This document shows positions 1 through 12,800 of a stretch of 64,000 nt of DNA, one piece after another. This DNA comes from Lucifuga dentata (Eukaryota > Chordata > Actinopteri > Ophidiiformes > Bythitidae). The DNA lies in assembly GCA_014773175.1 (NCBI GenBank), contig VXCM01000926.1:186001-250000 (forward strand), read 5' to 3'. Both the position numbers and the translations under genes were made by a program. Below the pieces are notes generated by a model. The model saw only the letters and a list, made by a program, of their open reading frames with translations. It ran no database searches and was not told the DNA's origin. Numbering within the stretch: the stretch's first letter is position 1; each line of letters begins with the position of its first letter.

Positions 1-244
1 GTACCTCTCGGTGTTCAGCACCGCGGGAGTTTTGTTTGGCTTTGCTGGTGTAATCCACTTTGTGGTGTGACGAGATACAAGGGCGAGTCAGACTTCCAAC
101 CTGTGGGACGCACAGTGACTCCAGAAGAGTCTGTGGCTATTCTGCAGTTCATAAAAAAATCTTGCTTGGGTTTTCCTTTCTGTCTCTTTTCACGCTGTTT
201 CTCTTTCATTCTGTCATGCCTGGTTTGGTCTCTGATGCTCTTTA

Positions 245-276
<32 letters not shown>

Positions 277-856
277 ATGCCTGCTCTCTCTATCCTCCAT
301 TCATCTCTCTTCCTGCCTCTGTTTCATCATCCTCCACATCCTCCTCATCATCACTCCAGTTCACTTTTAGCTCTTTTTTTCTCCTCTCCTCCCTTAACAT
401 CTCTCTTTCTCTCTCTTCCTGTCTCTATCTCTCTCTTTTACCTGTACATTAGGTGCTGCGGGTGAAATTACGGCTTCTCCCCACAGCCTCAAGGTGCATT
501 AATAAGAGATGTTCAGAGACTCTCAGCAGAGACTAGACTGACCTGTGGCCACTTACAGTAATTACAGGCTGTAACATGGAACGCACACACTCAATGGGAG
601 AGGGGAGGATGTGTGTGTGGGCTAAAAGTCTGTTACAGGAAAAAGAGCAACATCAGGCTGTTGTGCAAGAGAATTTCAGGGGGAAAAAAAAGATAAAATA
701 CTCTGAGTGTGTGTGAGTCTGGCCTGCTGCAACAGTAGATTGATTAAACTAACATAACACACAAGTGATGTGTTCAACTAAGGGCATATTTGCAGGTTGT
801 GCTTAGCTGGAACAATCTTCTGGCCGAGTGAAGATATTGCCATTATACAAGAACAT
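1..856. other. Leading segment, no established gene
   Basis: The first ~55 bases are GC-richer than what follows, and in frame 3 they read as a hydrophobic peptide (YLSVFSTAGVLFGFAG) up to a weak GT donor-like site. This could be the end of an exon, but I do not recognise the protein. A (TC)n run lies at 247-279 inside a pyrimidine-rich stretch from about 160 to 460. From 460 to 856 I see only unique AT-rich DNA. Low-complexity Ser/Leu reading frames over the TC tract are not genes. Confidence 0.4.
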
Positions 857-1499
857 CTTTAAGGTGATTGTACACGTTTCAGCCATATACAGTATATACA
901 CAATCCATAGATATGTTACATTGCTGACAACTTCTAAAACATACAACCATATTTTTAGTTTTCCTGTTTTTTTTTTTTTTTTTTTTNTTTTTTTTTTTTT
1001 TTTTTTAATCCCCCTAATCTTTCAAAATCAAATATTCAGGTGATACACACACCACAAAATTCAATGTTTCCCCTAAGACTTTTGCATGATTGTTGAAGGG
1101 ATGCTCATTTTTAATTTCTTGGTAAAAGCCGTCTTCTTCTGGGACTAAATTTCCTGGTGGAGGCATACATGGAGTTATGTACAGCTACGTGTTGGATCAG
1201 TTAAATGAAGTTACTTAGACAAAAAAAAAAAAAAAAAAAAAAAAAAACCTAACAGACATGTTCACTGTGATGGATTATGTATCTCAGCATGTTTCAAGTC
1301 TCTGCAAGTTGATTTTAACAGTGTGCTGGAATGAACTGAAACCAATGATAGTCTGGAAGGTAGAAAAAAAAATCTAAAATGTACTGCTAAAGTAGAATAT
1401 TTTGGGAAATTGGTTGTCAGTAATATAACATGTATGTAGATTGTAATGTAGATTGTATATTGGGCTCAAACATGCAAGTTGGCCGGTATGTTCCTTGAA
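857..1499 (+). mobile_element. MITE family copy A (about 0.64 kb, inverted-repeat ends)
   Basis: This is one of five copies in the window of a non-autonomous class II-like element. Internal landmarks shared with the other copies are CTAATCTTTCAAAATCAAAT near 1015, TTTCTTGGTAAAAGC near 1115, CTGGGACTA with TTTCCTGG near 1140, and GTCTGGAAGGTAG near 1350. The right end reads TTGGGCTCAAACATGCAAG then GGTATGTTCCTTGAAAA. The left end (CTTTAAGG near 857, then GTTACATTGCTGACAA) is a diverged inverted version of the right end. No coding capacity is visible. A poly-T interrupted by N (967-1006) and a poly-A (1221-1247) lie inside. The superfamily is not identifiable by eye. Confidence 0.7.
967..1006. 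repeat. Poly-T split by a single N
   Basis: Twenty T, one N at 987, then nineteen T. The near-equal halves suggest a duplicated contig-end overlap, so the true run is probably about 20 bases. Confidence 0.8.
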
Positions 1500-3315
1500 A
1501 ACGTTATTACTGTTTCTGGTTGACTGACTTGGCTTTCATTCAAAAATGGTCACTATGAATCAGCTTTTGATGACATAAGGATGCATCTTGTGTTCCAATA
1601 ACTTTGCTCAGGTAAGGCAAATCATTCAACTTTGACTTCTTAAAGATTAAGTGTATTAAACTGCCTGTGTTAGGCAAAGGTAATGGAGCCTTTTTAACGC
1701 TAGTTATAAATAATGGATTTATGACTTTGAATAAGATAGTCCTAATAACCTATAGATTTATGTAAGCTGTTCAAATTATTCATGTTTAATGTGAAAGACA
1801 ACACAATTAATATCATTTTACGCTGTTCATGGGGATCAACAGTGTAAACATGATTAAAGAATATTTTTCACATAAAACATTGCTCAAACAAATTCTAAAA
1901 TCCTCTGTGTAATTATTGTAAAAATTATTATATTGTCCTGTTTAGATTATTAAAGCAAAATATTGAGCATAAATTTTAATTTTGGAGTCTAAAAATGTCA
2001 ACAGTGAGGTTTTGACATTTCCCGATATGTTGGGATTTTCACTCATCCTTTTGACTTTTAAAGAGGCAAATAAAAGCCAAAACCAATGAAAAATTTAAAT
2101 TACAAGGATAAATTTAGACACCAGCAGGCTAAAAGCACTAAAACTGATTCAAGTAATAATTGCGATGAGACACAGTCTAGATGGACTAGATCATTAATTT
2201 ACACGTGCAGAAACATAACTTCTTTGAGTTTGCTGTTAGGAATTATTTTGTAAGAAAAAAACTCTCTCATTACTCCTTCGTGTATCATATTTGTCCATAT
2301 TTGTCCATACTCAGCTCATACTCATACTCATACAGTAATATGAAGCCACACTTGTGCCTTGTGTGTCTACTGATCGTTTAAGACCTTCAGCTGTGAGATT
2401 TAATGGTTGATTGCATCTGGGCCCGTAAATAATTACCCCCTGATTAACAACCAGCCACTGGGCTTCACGCGCCAACATATGGGAGGCTGAGGCGTAAAGG
2501 AATAAAGTGGGAAGGGACGGATGATTGGTTCAACAGATACACTTCAAAATATGACCGTCCCGCTGTAACATAAAGCATTTCTTGTTGTTTTCAGAATTAG
2601 CTCATCCTCTGCAACAATATTCAAATTTAAATTGAGGCAGTTTTAGCTGAGCTGCGATCAGGCAGGAGCTCAGTGTCATGCTGAAGGACGCAACAAAAAG
2701 TTCTTACTATGATAATAACAGAGGCTTCGGTTATAGGACGGTCTCTGTAGCCCGAGGCTATCCTGCTGCCCTTAATTTTAAGGGGGATAGATTGTGCTTT
2801 TTTGTCATTTTCCCTCACTTTTATAATCAATTACAGTATGGAGAATATGCTGAACACTGTCAAAGTTGCAAAATTTGAGGTTAAGAAGTGCATTCAGAAA
2901 GACAAACCCATTGGTCCTGAACTGTCCTGGAAGTTGTTTTTGATTGGTCCTTTACTTCCATAGATCTTTTTTTTTCTTCATGTATCAGCAAAGCTAAAAT
3001 CTGCTACTTGTAACATGTTTACATTCACGTTAAATCTGCATTTCTACTCAAATACAATTTTTACAATAATCAGACAATCAGATCGTGATCAACATAAATC
3101 ATTGTTGATTGATGTCAGAGAAACAAACCTGGATACACATTTGCAACTCAATTTACTCAACTACGTAAACAGTCTATTGCTTCATAATCACATACACAAC
3201 CTCCACATGGACTTTGTCACCTGGCATGCTTTCTCCCATAAACCCAATCATGCAAAGAGTCATGTATATTCAGCAAACAATGGAATCCCATTAATTCCAT
3301 CCATGTATATAGCTA
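1500..3315. other. Unique AT-rich DNA, no gene
   Basis: No coding region is recognisable. A short tandem (TTTGTCCATA twice, then TACTCA units) lies at about 2288-2333. Positions 2395-2480 contain homeodomain-type TAAT/ATTA cores in an otherwise repeat-free stretch and could be a conserved non-coding element. Nothing else stands out. Confidence 0.5.
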
Positions 3316-3915
3316 AAGGCCAATTTATACTTTCCACGTATACGAGTCCGCAAGGGTTAATTTCATCATCTGTTTATGTTAGAAGGTGTGTGTTGCCCTC
3401 TGTGCGGATGTCCACGTGCCTCCAATGTTTTGTGACTGCGCAGACTTGTCTGCGTCTATCGGGTCGACTGCACATGTGCTAGAAAAACAAAATAACCGCT
3501 GCGCTTCGAGAGATGTTGTAAGGAGATCCATTGCCACCCATTTATGGCGTTATTTTCCTGCTAGAATCATCTATCAGTTTGAAAGTATGATTAATATGAT
3601 TTGAGAACCATAATAATTGCTTAATTTGCCCAAACACTGGGAGGAAAGGAAAGTTTGTGCAGGAAGAAGTGGAAGTACCTACGAGACCGATTTGTAAAGG
3701 CGCAGCAGGCAGCGAATGTGTGTGTTCCACATTAATTCCCTCCTGAGAGGCTCTCTGGCTACATTAAACATTAAACAAACATTAAACCCGCATGTGGAAC
3801 GCGTCCTCCAAGCGGACACCAAAATGGTATATAAACAGAACCGCGTCTGCTGAAGGCGGAGCCTAACAGACCCTCGCAGACTTTTCGCATATGCGAAAAG
3901 TATAAACAAGGCTTT
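3316..3915. mobile_element. TIR element of about 600 bp (GGCCAATTTATACTT type)
   Basis: The left end reads AAAGGCCAATTTATACTTT (from about 3316) and the right end is its diverged inverse, AAAGTATAAACAAGGCTTT (to about 3915). The interior is more GC- and CpG-rich than its surroundings, with short inverted words such as CGCAGAC and GTCTGCG. No transposase is seen. The same 15-base terminus GGCCAATTTATACTT recurs at 53095-53109, which supports a repeat family. PIF/Harbinger affinity is a guess from similar fish elements. No clean target-site duplication could be defined. Confidence 0.55.
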
Positions 3916-4790
3916 AAGCCTCATTCAGACATACACCTTGTTCGGTTAATTTGCTAGCAGTTTAACACTTCAGCCTCATGTTTGAAAAGGATCCTGAGTC
4001 ACTTTACCATAAAAGTTGCGCTGGCGATGTTGTTAGATAGGACCTAGTAACATTTCCATAACATTTCCTTTATGGCCTTTATGGCAAGTATGAGTAAATG
4101 CACAAAAGCACACATGATATTAGGCACTGTCACGTTCGATTTTTGTGTATAGCATGTGGACACTCATCCAAGACTAAAAGTGCTTTAAATGATGCTTTAA
4201 ATTCTAGAATCTTTAACAAACGATGAAATGACTGGAAACTGGTCTGATGTAGAAATTAGAGAGCTGCTGTTCAAATGCGCCCAACAGGAGATGAGCTTTG
4301 TGACACCATGACAAACCATGTCGCTGTGAACAATCTCTCGTCTTGTGTGTTACACGTAGTTTCCTGCGTTATCCAGTCTCACCTGGCAGAAGCCAAATAT
4401 CGCGTGAGAATTGCAGCGTATTTGAACAAAGCTTTGTGGTACTTTGCCATAAAGGAGACCTAGGTCTGAGTGGCCAATAGCATCATGAATGCCAGCAATT
4501 TAACAGATTCCATGTCTGTAAAGGGCTTTACTCCACTTTTTGCTTTAATAGCATTAAAGACAAAAATCAGAGTATAGTATGCATAAACATACCGAATGAA
4601 TAATTTTACTTTGTATAATGACACATTTTACTGTCATTACTTATGAACTCTTGTTTACTGAAGAAACTTGTACTTGTAGTGAAGTAATTTTCCATTATGG
4701 CATTACTACTTTTAGGATTTCAGTGCTTTTTCTTCCAGCATTGAAGAAAAAAAAAATCTCCAAAATCTTCACAACAAATAGGAAAATAAC
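3916..4790. other. Unique DNA, no gene
   Basis: I see no recognisable gene or repeat, only AT-rich sequence with scattered short open frames lacking protein-like composition. Confidence 0.45.
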
Positions 4791-5560
4791 TTTGTGCTTG
4801 GTTCAGATTCTTCCTCTTATACCCTCATCTTTCTTTGTCTCTTCACCAGCCTCATTATTTCAACCCTTCTTCCCTCTAACGTTCTTCTTTCAGTTCCTCT
4901 CAGTATGTCAGCTCCAATCTTTATTACCACCTCCTCGTCCTCCTCCTCTTCCTACAGTACTGGGTTGATCCAGTAAAAAACATCTGTTTCTAAAAAAGTT
5001 GGCACCGTAAACGCCCCCCAGCCTCTCGGTCTCTTTACGAGGGCACTCAGTCTGAACTAACAGCAGCAGAATAGCACTCTGAGGTGTTGTCCTGCCTCCT
5101 GTCCTCCTGCCCCTTCTCTCACACACTCCTCACACTCCACGGACACAGAAATGGTGCTTTTAAGGTATCAGCATCTTTTCCTCTTTCTCCCTGCTCACTC
5201 CTTCTCACTCCTTTTTGATTTTTCATACCACTGTGGCTTTGTTGCCCCTCATTATTTGTTCCGCTGTCTGTGCTTTCCTCCGACTCTGCCCTGATGAGAC
5301 CTCCTCCTCCTCTCTCCTCCTCCTCCCTCTTCCTCCTCCTGCCTTCCTTTGCACTTGCTTATTGTTTTACTGCTGCTGTATTTGGACAGCATCCAGGTTT
5401 TTGCACCTTCAGGGCAGCAGATGATCAGCTGTCTGTGACACGGTGGGGGCTAACATTCAGTCTGCTGCACTTTTCCTTTATGTTTTCTTTTTCCATTTCA
5501 GCTGGCATTCTCCTCCATTTCTACGACTCTCTCCTTCTGCCTCTTTCATCTGTTTGAATT
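4791..5560. repeat. Long pyrimidine-rich tract (+ strand)
   Basis: About 770 bases are dominated by C and T on the + strand, including imperfect TCC/CTC triplet runs near 4925-4955 and 5300-5350. Ser/Leu/Pro-rich open frames arise from this composition and are not genes. Such homopurine-homopyrimidine DNA can adopt triplex structures. Similar shorter tracts lie near 18240-18500, 23890-24240, 47380-47720 and 50880-51010. Confidence 0.6.
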
Positions 5561-7238
5561 TTTTCTGTCTTCTACACAATAACATATCTGAAGGAGGCTC
5601 TAAAGGACAAACACCCCAATGTCTGCTCACCGCAAAGGTCAAAGGTCAGGGTTGGATACAAAACATCTCTACAGCTTATGGGGATTGATAATGGATGCCT
5701 GCTGACACTGGGCATTGAGCAAAGACCCTTTAGCCTTGTTTCATTGGTTTTGTTTTAGGATTAATTCATACATGCAGGCAAGTTAATGTGAGTGAAGTTT
5801 TCATTTTTTGTGAAATTACATGTTTACCCCTCTGGAGTCTGAAGTTCATTTTTTACAGTTTTACTTTCAAACAAAAAAATCTTAATTCAAGAAAAAAAAA
5901 AAAAAGTATGTGGAATTATAGAAATAAATACTTGTTGGAAAAACAAACAGAAATGCTGAAAATTACATAAAGTCTAAAGCTTTTGAGAAAGTTTTATAAA
6001 AAAAATAAAAAAGTAAAACTAAAAGTAAAAAGCGATTGTGTCATGGATAATTTGAAAAACATTCTAGAAAATAGTTTTTTATGTGATTCTAGAAAATTCT
6101 TTCACATTAGTTTGTCTTATAAGTGTTAATCAAAAGCCAAATTCCATATGAAGTAAAACTGCAACAGTGACTCCAAAGGGTTAAATATGACAAAACCCAA
6201 AAACTTTACAAACCTAGCCAAAGGTTTGGGTAGCCTTAGCCCTGATCAACAACTGCTGATCCAGCTGCTTTGTTTTCTTATCTGATCATATTTAATGGTT
6301 CCATTCAGTCATTCCACTTCCTTTCTCTCTCCTTCCTTCCTTTTCCATGTTATTGTCTCTTTCCATCTAAACTCCTTCTTCTACAGACAATATAACATCC
6401 TTAATTTTCCTACTGAGATGTGGAATCCTTACCAGCCTTCTCAACGTTTCCAGATATGGAGCAGGTGGAAAGTAAGCAGTGACAGGAGCTGAATTTAACC
6501 TCCCACCGGAAAAGCCCACTGTGGATTTTGTGCTAGTCCACTCAACCAAGCGAGTGACACGTCTGTACTTATTCAACTAAATGAAACTAGAACATTGCTT
6601 GAAGCAAATGCAAACACTGTGCATTTGTCCAAGTAATCATATTAATGTATTTTTACCCATTGCACATTCAGTTATTCAGAGAAGGCTTGCGTACCTTTTT
6701 TCCTTTTCTCCTTTTTGTCTCTCTGGAGCTCATAAATCAAGATGTAAATTAAAGCATAGACGCTGGGAGTGCTGTCAGGAAGTACCATTGTATTATCTGC
6801 ATATTACTGCTCCATGTAAATGGGGATGAATTAAAGAAATGGATGGTTTGTAGTGTATTACGTTTAGACACAAAAGGCAGTCTATCCTCTCAAAATACAA
6901 TTTTATGCACACTAAAAAGCCAAATTTGGTCTAAAACAGAATTTTTATTATTGCTATTATTTATGGTATTGTGTTTGTAGTGAACATGCAGACATTAACA
7001 AGTTTATATTAAGTTTTTGGTTTAATTTAGCATTTTCTGCACCCACTTTGAGAGTGTTCATTGGCGATTGATGTCAAAACTGAAAAAAAAACAAAACAAA
7101 AAGCATGTATTTATAAGAAAAAGAGAACATTCTCCACGTGCAGTATCCTGTGAAAGTTTCTGTAAAATAATGTTTAAATAAAAAATGATGCGACACATAA
7201 AACTTCATGTATAGTTAACACTGATGGTGAAGAAATCT

Positions 7239-7269
<31 letters not shown>

Positions 7270-9225
7270 GTTCACAAAGCTTTGACTGAACATTTAATTT
7301 TTGTTTGCATGAAAAAATGAAATGTCTCTACATTCACCTTATCTTTTGAGGATTTACCAAACACACCAGCCTGCTTTCACTAAAATTGCAGACAAACATC
7401 TGCTGTATGTCTGGAAGCAAATCAATAGCGAGTCTATCTGCAATTAGTTACAGCAGCAGTGGAGACGAGCTTAAAACCTCCAGACTGTCCACTGCACCAA
7501 ATAACTTCCACAGTGAAACATCTTTACCCAGAGGAATAGAAGGATACATTAGTACCTTTTGCAATACAAGAAGCTTTTTTTTTTTTTGGTTTGTTTTTGT
7601 TGTTTTGTTTTTTTTGTTTCACACAAAGGAGCCAGGACCTATTTTGGTACCAGAACTATCTATACTTCCTGAACTATATTTAGGTCCTACTTCAGGTCAG
7701 GTACTCTCGGATATGCTGGATGGAGCTCGCTATAACGACACAAGCGAAACAGCATGACATAGCAAATCTTCAACAGCAAGGTTTCAAGAATTTTTTTTAA
7801 AAAAAAAGGTAAGCTATCATTTTATGTGGATTTTGAGTTATCCACTCAAGATGAAAATTTTATTTAAAAATCTCATTAACGTTGATCAGAACTCAGAATA
7901 ACTTGCGGTGCAACATGGCTGTCAAACTACAGATGTCACTTGCCATAGTCTTCATGAACTTGAAGCAAAGTCAGAATGAGAGCAAAAAACTTGCTGACAG
8001 AATCACGTCATTCCTACTGCATATACTTCTGGATAAAGTAGTTCCTAATTTAGTTCTGAACTTTATGTCCAAACTCGTCTAATGTGAGGTATATGCGGCT
8101 CCAAGTTGAACTTTTTTGGGGGGTAAAGAGAGAGAAAGAATGAGACAGAGAATTTCTTGCACAGTTTGCAAGGAGAAATGGTGGTTGTGTTATTTTCTTA
8201 AAAATGGTTGAGGTTGAGGATAATGCAATTGTTTGTCACTTTGTTCTTGGCCTGGTTAGGCTGTAGAAATGTGCCAAATCCTGCAGTGGAAGTTCACAGG
8301 CAGAGGGCACACAGAGATGTTTTCCTGACTATTTTTAGCTGTGTAACAAAGTAAACTACCAGGAAAACAAATGTAAATCAAGGACAATACAGCATGTCAC
8401 CAAGGAAAAAGTGATATATGTCAGTGTATATCAGTCTGTTTAATATAGATTTAAGAGTGAAGATGATAACAATGAAACAACAGAGCAGATAAGGACACAA
8501 AGAACTCACTGAAAAATTCAAATATGCATCGATTCAACCTGGAGCCTAATATTTCTCCATTTGTCTTCATTTTCCAGACATTTCCGTGTTTCCCCCCTCG
8601 AATCTTCTGCATTCCACCACAGCAGAATTGATGTCAGAGCATGAAGACGTTGATTTGCGATATATGAAATATGAGAAAAGTAGACATCCTGAACAAGTAA
8701 TTCATGACATAATACAAACAGCAAGTGGCTGTTTACATGTCAGGTGATAACAGACGGTGCAGACAAGAGTGCCACATTGCACCTCCACAGACACACATAT
8801 ATACCAGCAGGTGTACAGAAGCACACACTCAGATGCAAGCATGTGGCGATTCAACAGCTCACGCACATTTGCAGGTGCACAAAAGGACCCATTAAACACC
8901 CCGCCTGGAGCCTAAAATTAGGTCTCNCCCTTGACGACACCCGAGGGACCGCCATCCTTTGATGAGGATTCCACCCTTGGGAATTTCCATTTGTGAGTTA
9001 AGTGGACTAACAGGACGAACATCAATATGTGCAACCAGGCATCACAAACAAATTGGCCTTTTCTCCACAGACTTATATAGCAAAAATATTATATTTCGCA
9101 TTAGCAAATTACATTTTAAGAAAATGTAAATGTTATCAACATATTGAGAAACATATTCATCAGATAAGCAAAATGTTTCAAATTTTTCAATTTTGTTTTC
9201 TGATAGTGCCTATAGAAGGAGAAAG
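5561..9225. other. Unique AT-rich DNA, no gene
   Basis: No gene is recognised. The segment holds a poly-A near 5887-5904, a poly-T at 7246-7269, and mixed T-rich sequence near 7575-7617. A single N at 8927 has no duplicated flank and is the exception to the pattern elsewhere in the window. Open frames near 7386-7757 and 8744-8962 have no protein-like features. Confidence 0.45.
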
Positions 9226-9849
9226 CTAAAGGAGATTGATTTTGCCAGTGATTTTGCACATTTGAGCCTAATAAATACAACTCTTACACATGTTACATTA
9301 CTACCAACCATTTGGTACTACTGAGGCAATACATTTTAGAATTGTTTTTCCTACCATCCAGACTGCCATTGGTTCCGATACATTCCAGTACGCTACAAAA
9401 ATCAACTTGTAGTGACTTGAAACATGCTTGAGATAGGTAATCCATCACAACAAACCTAACGATGTTCTTTTTTTTTTTTTTTTTTNTTTTTTTTTTTTTT
9501 TTGTCAAAGTTCCTTTAATAACAATTTAACTGGTCCAACAAGGAGATGCATAAAAGAAAATATATGTCTCTGCCAAGAAATATACAGTGGTCCCAGGAGA
9601 AGATGGCATTTACCAGGAAATTAAAAAAGCCTGTGCCTTCTACATTCTGACATATATGTTAGCAGGCAAAACATTGAATTTTAAGGTAGTTGTATCACTT
9701 AAACATTTCATTTTGAAAGATTAGGGGATTTGTAAAATAACAGGAAAAATAAAATACAGTTTTATATTTTCAAAAATGGTTGTCGGTAACATAACGTGTA
9801 TGGGTAATATTTATTGGCCTCAAACATCCACTGGTATGTTCCTTTAAGG
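9226..9849 (-). mobile_element. MITE family copy D (about 624 bp)
   Basis: This copy lies in reverse orientation relative to copies A, B and C. The left end (AAAGGAGATTGATTTTGCC, then CACATTTGAGCC) and the right end (TTGGCCTCAAACATCC, then GTATGTTCCTTTAAGG) are inverted versions of each other. Similarity extends inward through CAACCATTT at the left and AAATGGTTG at the right, so the terminal inverted repeat is on the order of 80 bp. Internal landmarks appear in reverse complement (CTACCATCCAGAC, AACTGGTCCAACA, TTTGAAAGATTAGG). A poly-T interrupted by N at 9486 lies inside. Confidence 0.75.
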
Positions 9850-12800
9850 TTCTAGTTTGAGTCAGGATGTAAACCCAGTCACCAGGATGTCATATGACAT
9901 CCATCCTCCAAAATGTCACCAAGTATCACAAAATTTCTATTGCAAATTAAATATATAATTTGTATATAAATTCTTAAAAGACAATGTTGATACACATGCA
10001 CAGACACAGGCATGCACGCACACACACACACACATTTTAGAGTCAGTATGTAGGAGAGCAGAAGGTCAGCAGAGGCTGTATCAGATCTACCTGTACATGT
10101 GTCTGCCAAAGGCCAAAAGTTCAACTTTGTGTGGAAAAACCCCACACTGTCCTGATTAGCCCCTTCAAGCTCATTAGCCATGCATATTTCAATCTGAGCA
10201 TATGCTGCTCCTGTTTTATTTGCATTCTTAAGCCTCAGCAGGAAAGGAGAAGACACATTTGCATACTTACAGCAGCCCACCAGAGACTGAAATAGCCTCA
10301 GACCCTTTTTCGAGTTGTGTAACGACAACAATAATAGTTGGTGATCATTATGTTTTTCCCACCCTCCTTCCTCTATCCCTCCACCCTGCCATTTTCCTCT
10401 CTTCTTCCACCCATCTGCCCACTCAATCTTTAATTATGTGGTATTTTATATTTTTGTTCAGAAAGAACAAAAGAAAAAAACAAGCTGTGAGACTGCCTGC
10501 ATTGTTTTGAAGTAAAACTTCTGGAGTTTGGCTGGACTTGAAATTTGTTTAGACCTTCACTCTCAAATTCTTATACTGTACAGTCAGGGTAATGAAGCAG
10601 TTAATCCTTACATGTACTTTTTTCTAATGGAATCAATAACATTAATCACTCATTTATCCATGCGGCATTGCATAAAATAAGCACCTTTGCTCCAGTAATC
10701 ATAAAAAAACACATAAAACGGAAGACGTTGGTTACAAAAAATATATAATGTTTATTTACTGTATGGATATTAAATAATTATTTCCTGCGACAGTGGGATG
10801 TAAGCTGTAAACGCAGAATATTAGAGAACAGAGAATTATATTTTATTGTCCAGTAAAAGCCTGGAAAAGGGAGGTGCTGTCATAACCCCGGTTCTCTGAA
10901 ATTCAGAGGAATGAAACAAGTGTTGTTGTTTTTGGCAACCTGCAGTCCTGTTACTTCTCATAATCGTGATGATTAATTAATACAGATCAAGTTTCTAATC
11001 ACAAGAAAAGTATTTTGTGGTGATTTTGTGCTGACAAATTTGCATGTTATCATCAAAACAGAAATGCGAAAATGTGGTAAAAGAAGCCATTTTTACAAAC
11101 ACGACTGCTTACATTTTTAGAAAAGTCCTCATTCTTAACCAGCAGAGATATTACAGTCATTAAGCTATACTGGGAAGTAAAAACATAGTTACTAACATAT
11201 TAGCAAGTATATGTTACAAGTACAAAACAAAGACATTAAAATTACAAGAAAATACTTATCGGTATGTCAACTACACGTGTCAGTAAGTAAAGACACCATG
11301 TCCTTCTTCAAAGTTATCATACATTTTTCATGTACAAATTCAGAATTTAACTCAGAAAGCAGATAATTTTGTATCTGATTGTATAATTGTAATTAAATTA
11401 TTGTGGTGCTGTTATATGAAATCAGATAATTCTTAACACCCTTAATCCTTTACTTTCGAACCAAACAATGCACAGCATATGGCATGCAAAAAGGGATGTA
11501 AAATGATGATAATGAGGTGAAAAATAGATATGACACAGAGCAACTATTTATGATCACAGCATCTAGTCAGAGTTTTTCTTTAAATTTCCTAATTTAAAAT
11601 CCATCTTATTTGTGTAGAATGAACAGAATATTTTTGGGTAAACATCAGTTTGAAAAGCTTCAGTTTCGGCCTCTCTGCTCTTGATTCCTATTTTATCTTC
11701 AATTCATCACTGCAGTTTTTTTTTCCCCACAATTTTTGTCGACAGCATGTAATCTAAAAATCAGAGCTTGATTTTCCCCATAGAAGTGGTTAAAAGCTCA
11801 GACAAAATGGAGAAATAATAAAAAGAAGCATTTAATTAAAAAGGTTTCAGTATTCATCAGAGCGGGTGTTGTTTTTCTCCACACACAGAACAAGAATTCC
11901 GTTTTCACAACATGTCATCATATGTCAAGAAAAAAGCGGCAGCATGGGCTACACAGCCAGCTGTCACAGGAAATAATTCATGCGCGTACAGCAGACAGTT
12001 CCCAAGGTATCCCAATCAAAGTACTGATGTAGACAGAGACGTAAAAACACGCATGGTGAGGGAGAGAGAAAGAGAAATTACTACGCCTCCGTGTCTCTCT
12101 GCCTTTTCATGCTCTTCTCCTTTCTGTCTCTGCTTTGGTCAAAGTTTCCTCTGAAGACTTATCGACAAACGGAAACACTTCAGCACTCTGGCGCCTTTTC
12201 TTGAAATCCACAAGAACACACAAACATTCTGCTAACACATAGAAAAGCTGGAGGACAGCAAACCAAAACATAAAGTGATTTCTTACAGATCAGACTAACA
12301 GGAGAGACAGATATTCACACAGAGAGAAATACTCAGATAAACATGGACAGAGTCACAGACTCGTTCTTATATAGACAGTCAGGTAAATCAATACAAGTGC
12401 AAACAGGCTGGGAAGCAAAACAGACGGTGGTCGGCAGGTCAGATTACTCAGTGTGTATTCTAGTTTAACTATATTTTATAGTTGCTTAGTTGCAGCTAAA
12501 GTAAACTTAGTTTTAGATCAAATCTCTGTAGAATCATTTTGTATAATTGCTTTAAAACAATTTTGTTGTTCCTTCAGTAGTCAAATTGCACAAAGTTGTC
12601 CCTAAAACTTGTATTCATTAATAACAACCTTAACATATTACAGGAAAGAAAGACGGTCCCTGCATTAAGTCACAAACTGGGGTGGATATGGTTTGGGTAT
12701 AGGTCTAAACTGTGTGAAAATAGAGTAACAGATACTGTAGAGAATAAACATTCAATGCATCCAGACTATCCATCCAGACTGTCTATTGGCCGGAGTACGT

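Noticed and set aside
60..465. Overlapping Ser/Leu-rich open frames of about 130 codons
   Set aside because: They are translations of a (TC)n and pyrimidine-rich tract in two frames at once, with no domain or conserved start.
3015..3482. 155-codon open frame on the plus strand
   Set aside because: It runs from unique AT-rich DNA into the TIR element at 3316, crossing an element boundary, so it is a chance frame.
7386..7757. 123-codon open frame with a hydrophobic F/V-rich centre
   Set aside because: The hydrophobic part is a T-rich run, and there is no family resemblance on either side.
9879..10331. 150-codon minus-strand open frame
   Set aside because: It crosses a (CA)n tract giving a Cys/Val run. 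Nothing protein-like is conserved in it.
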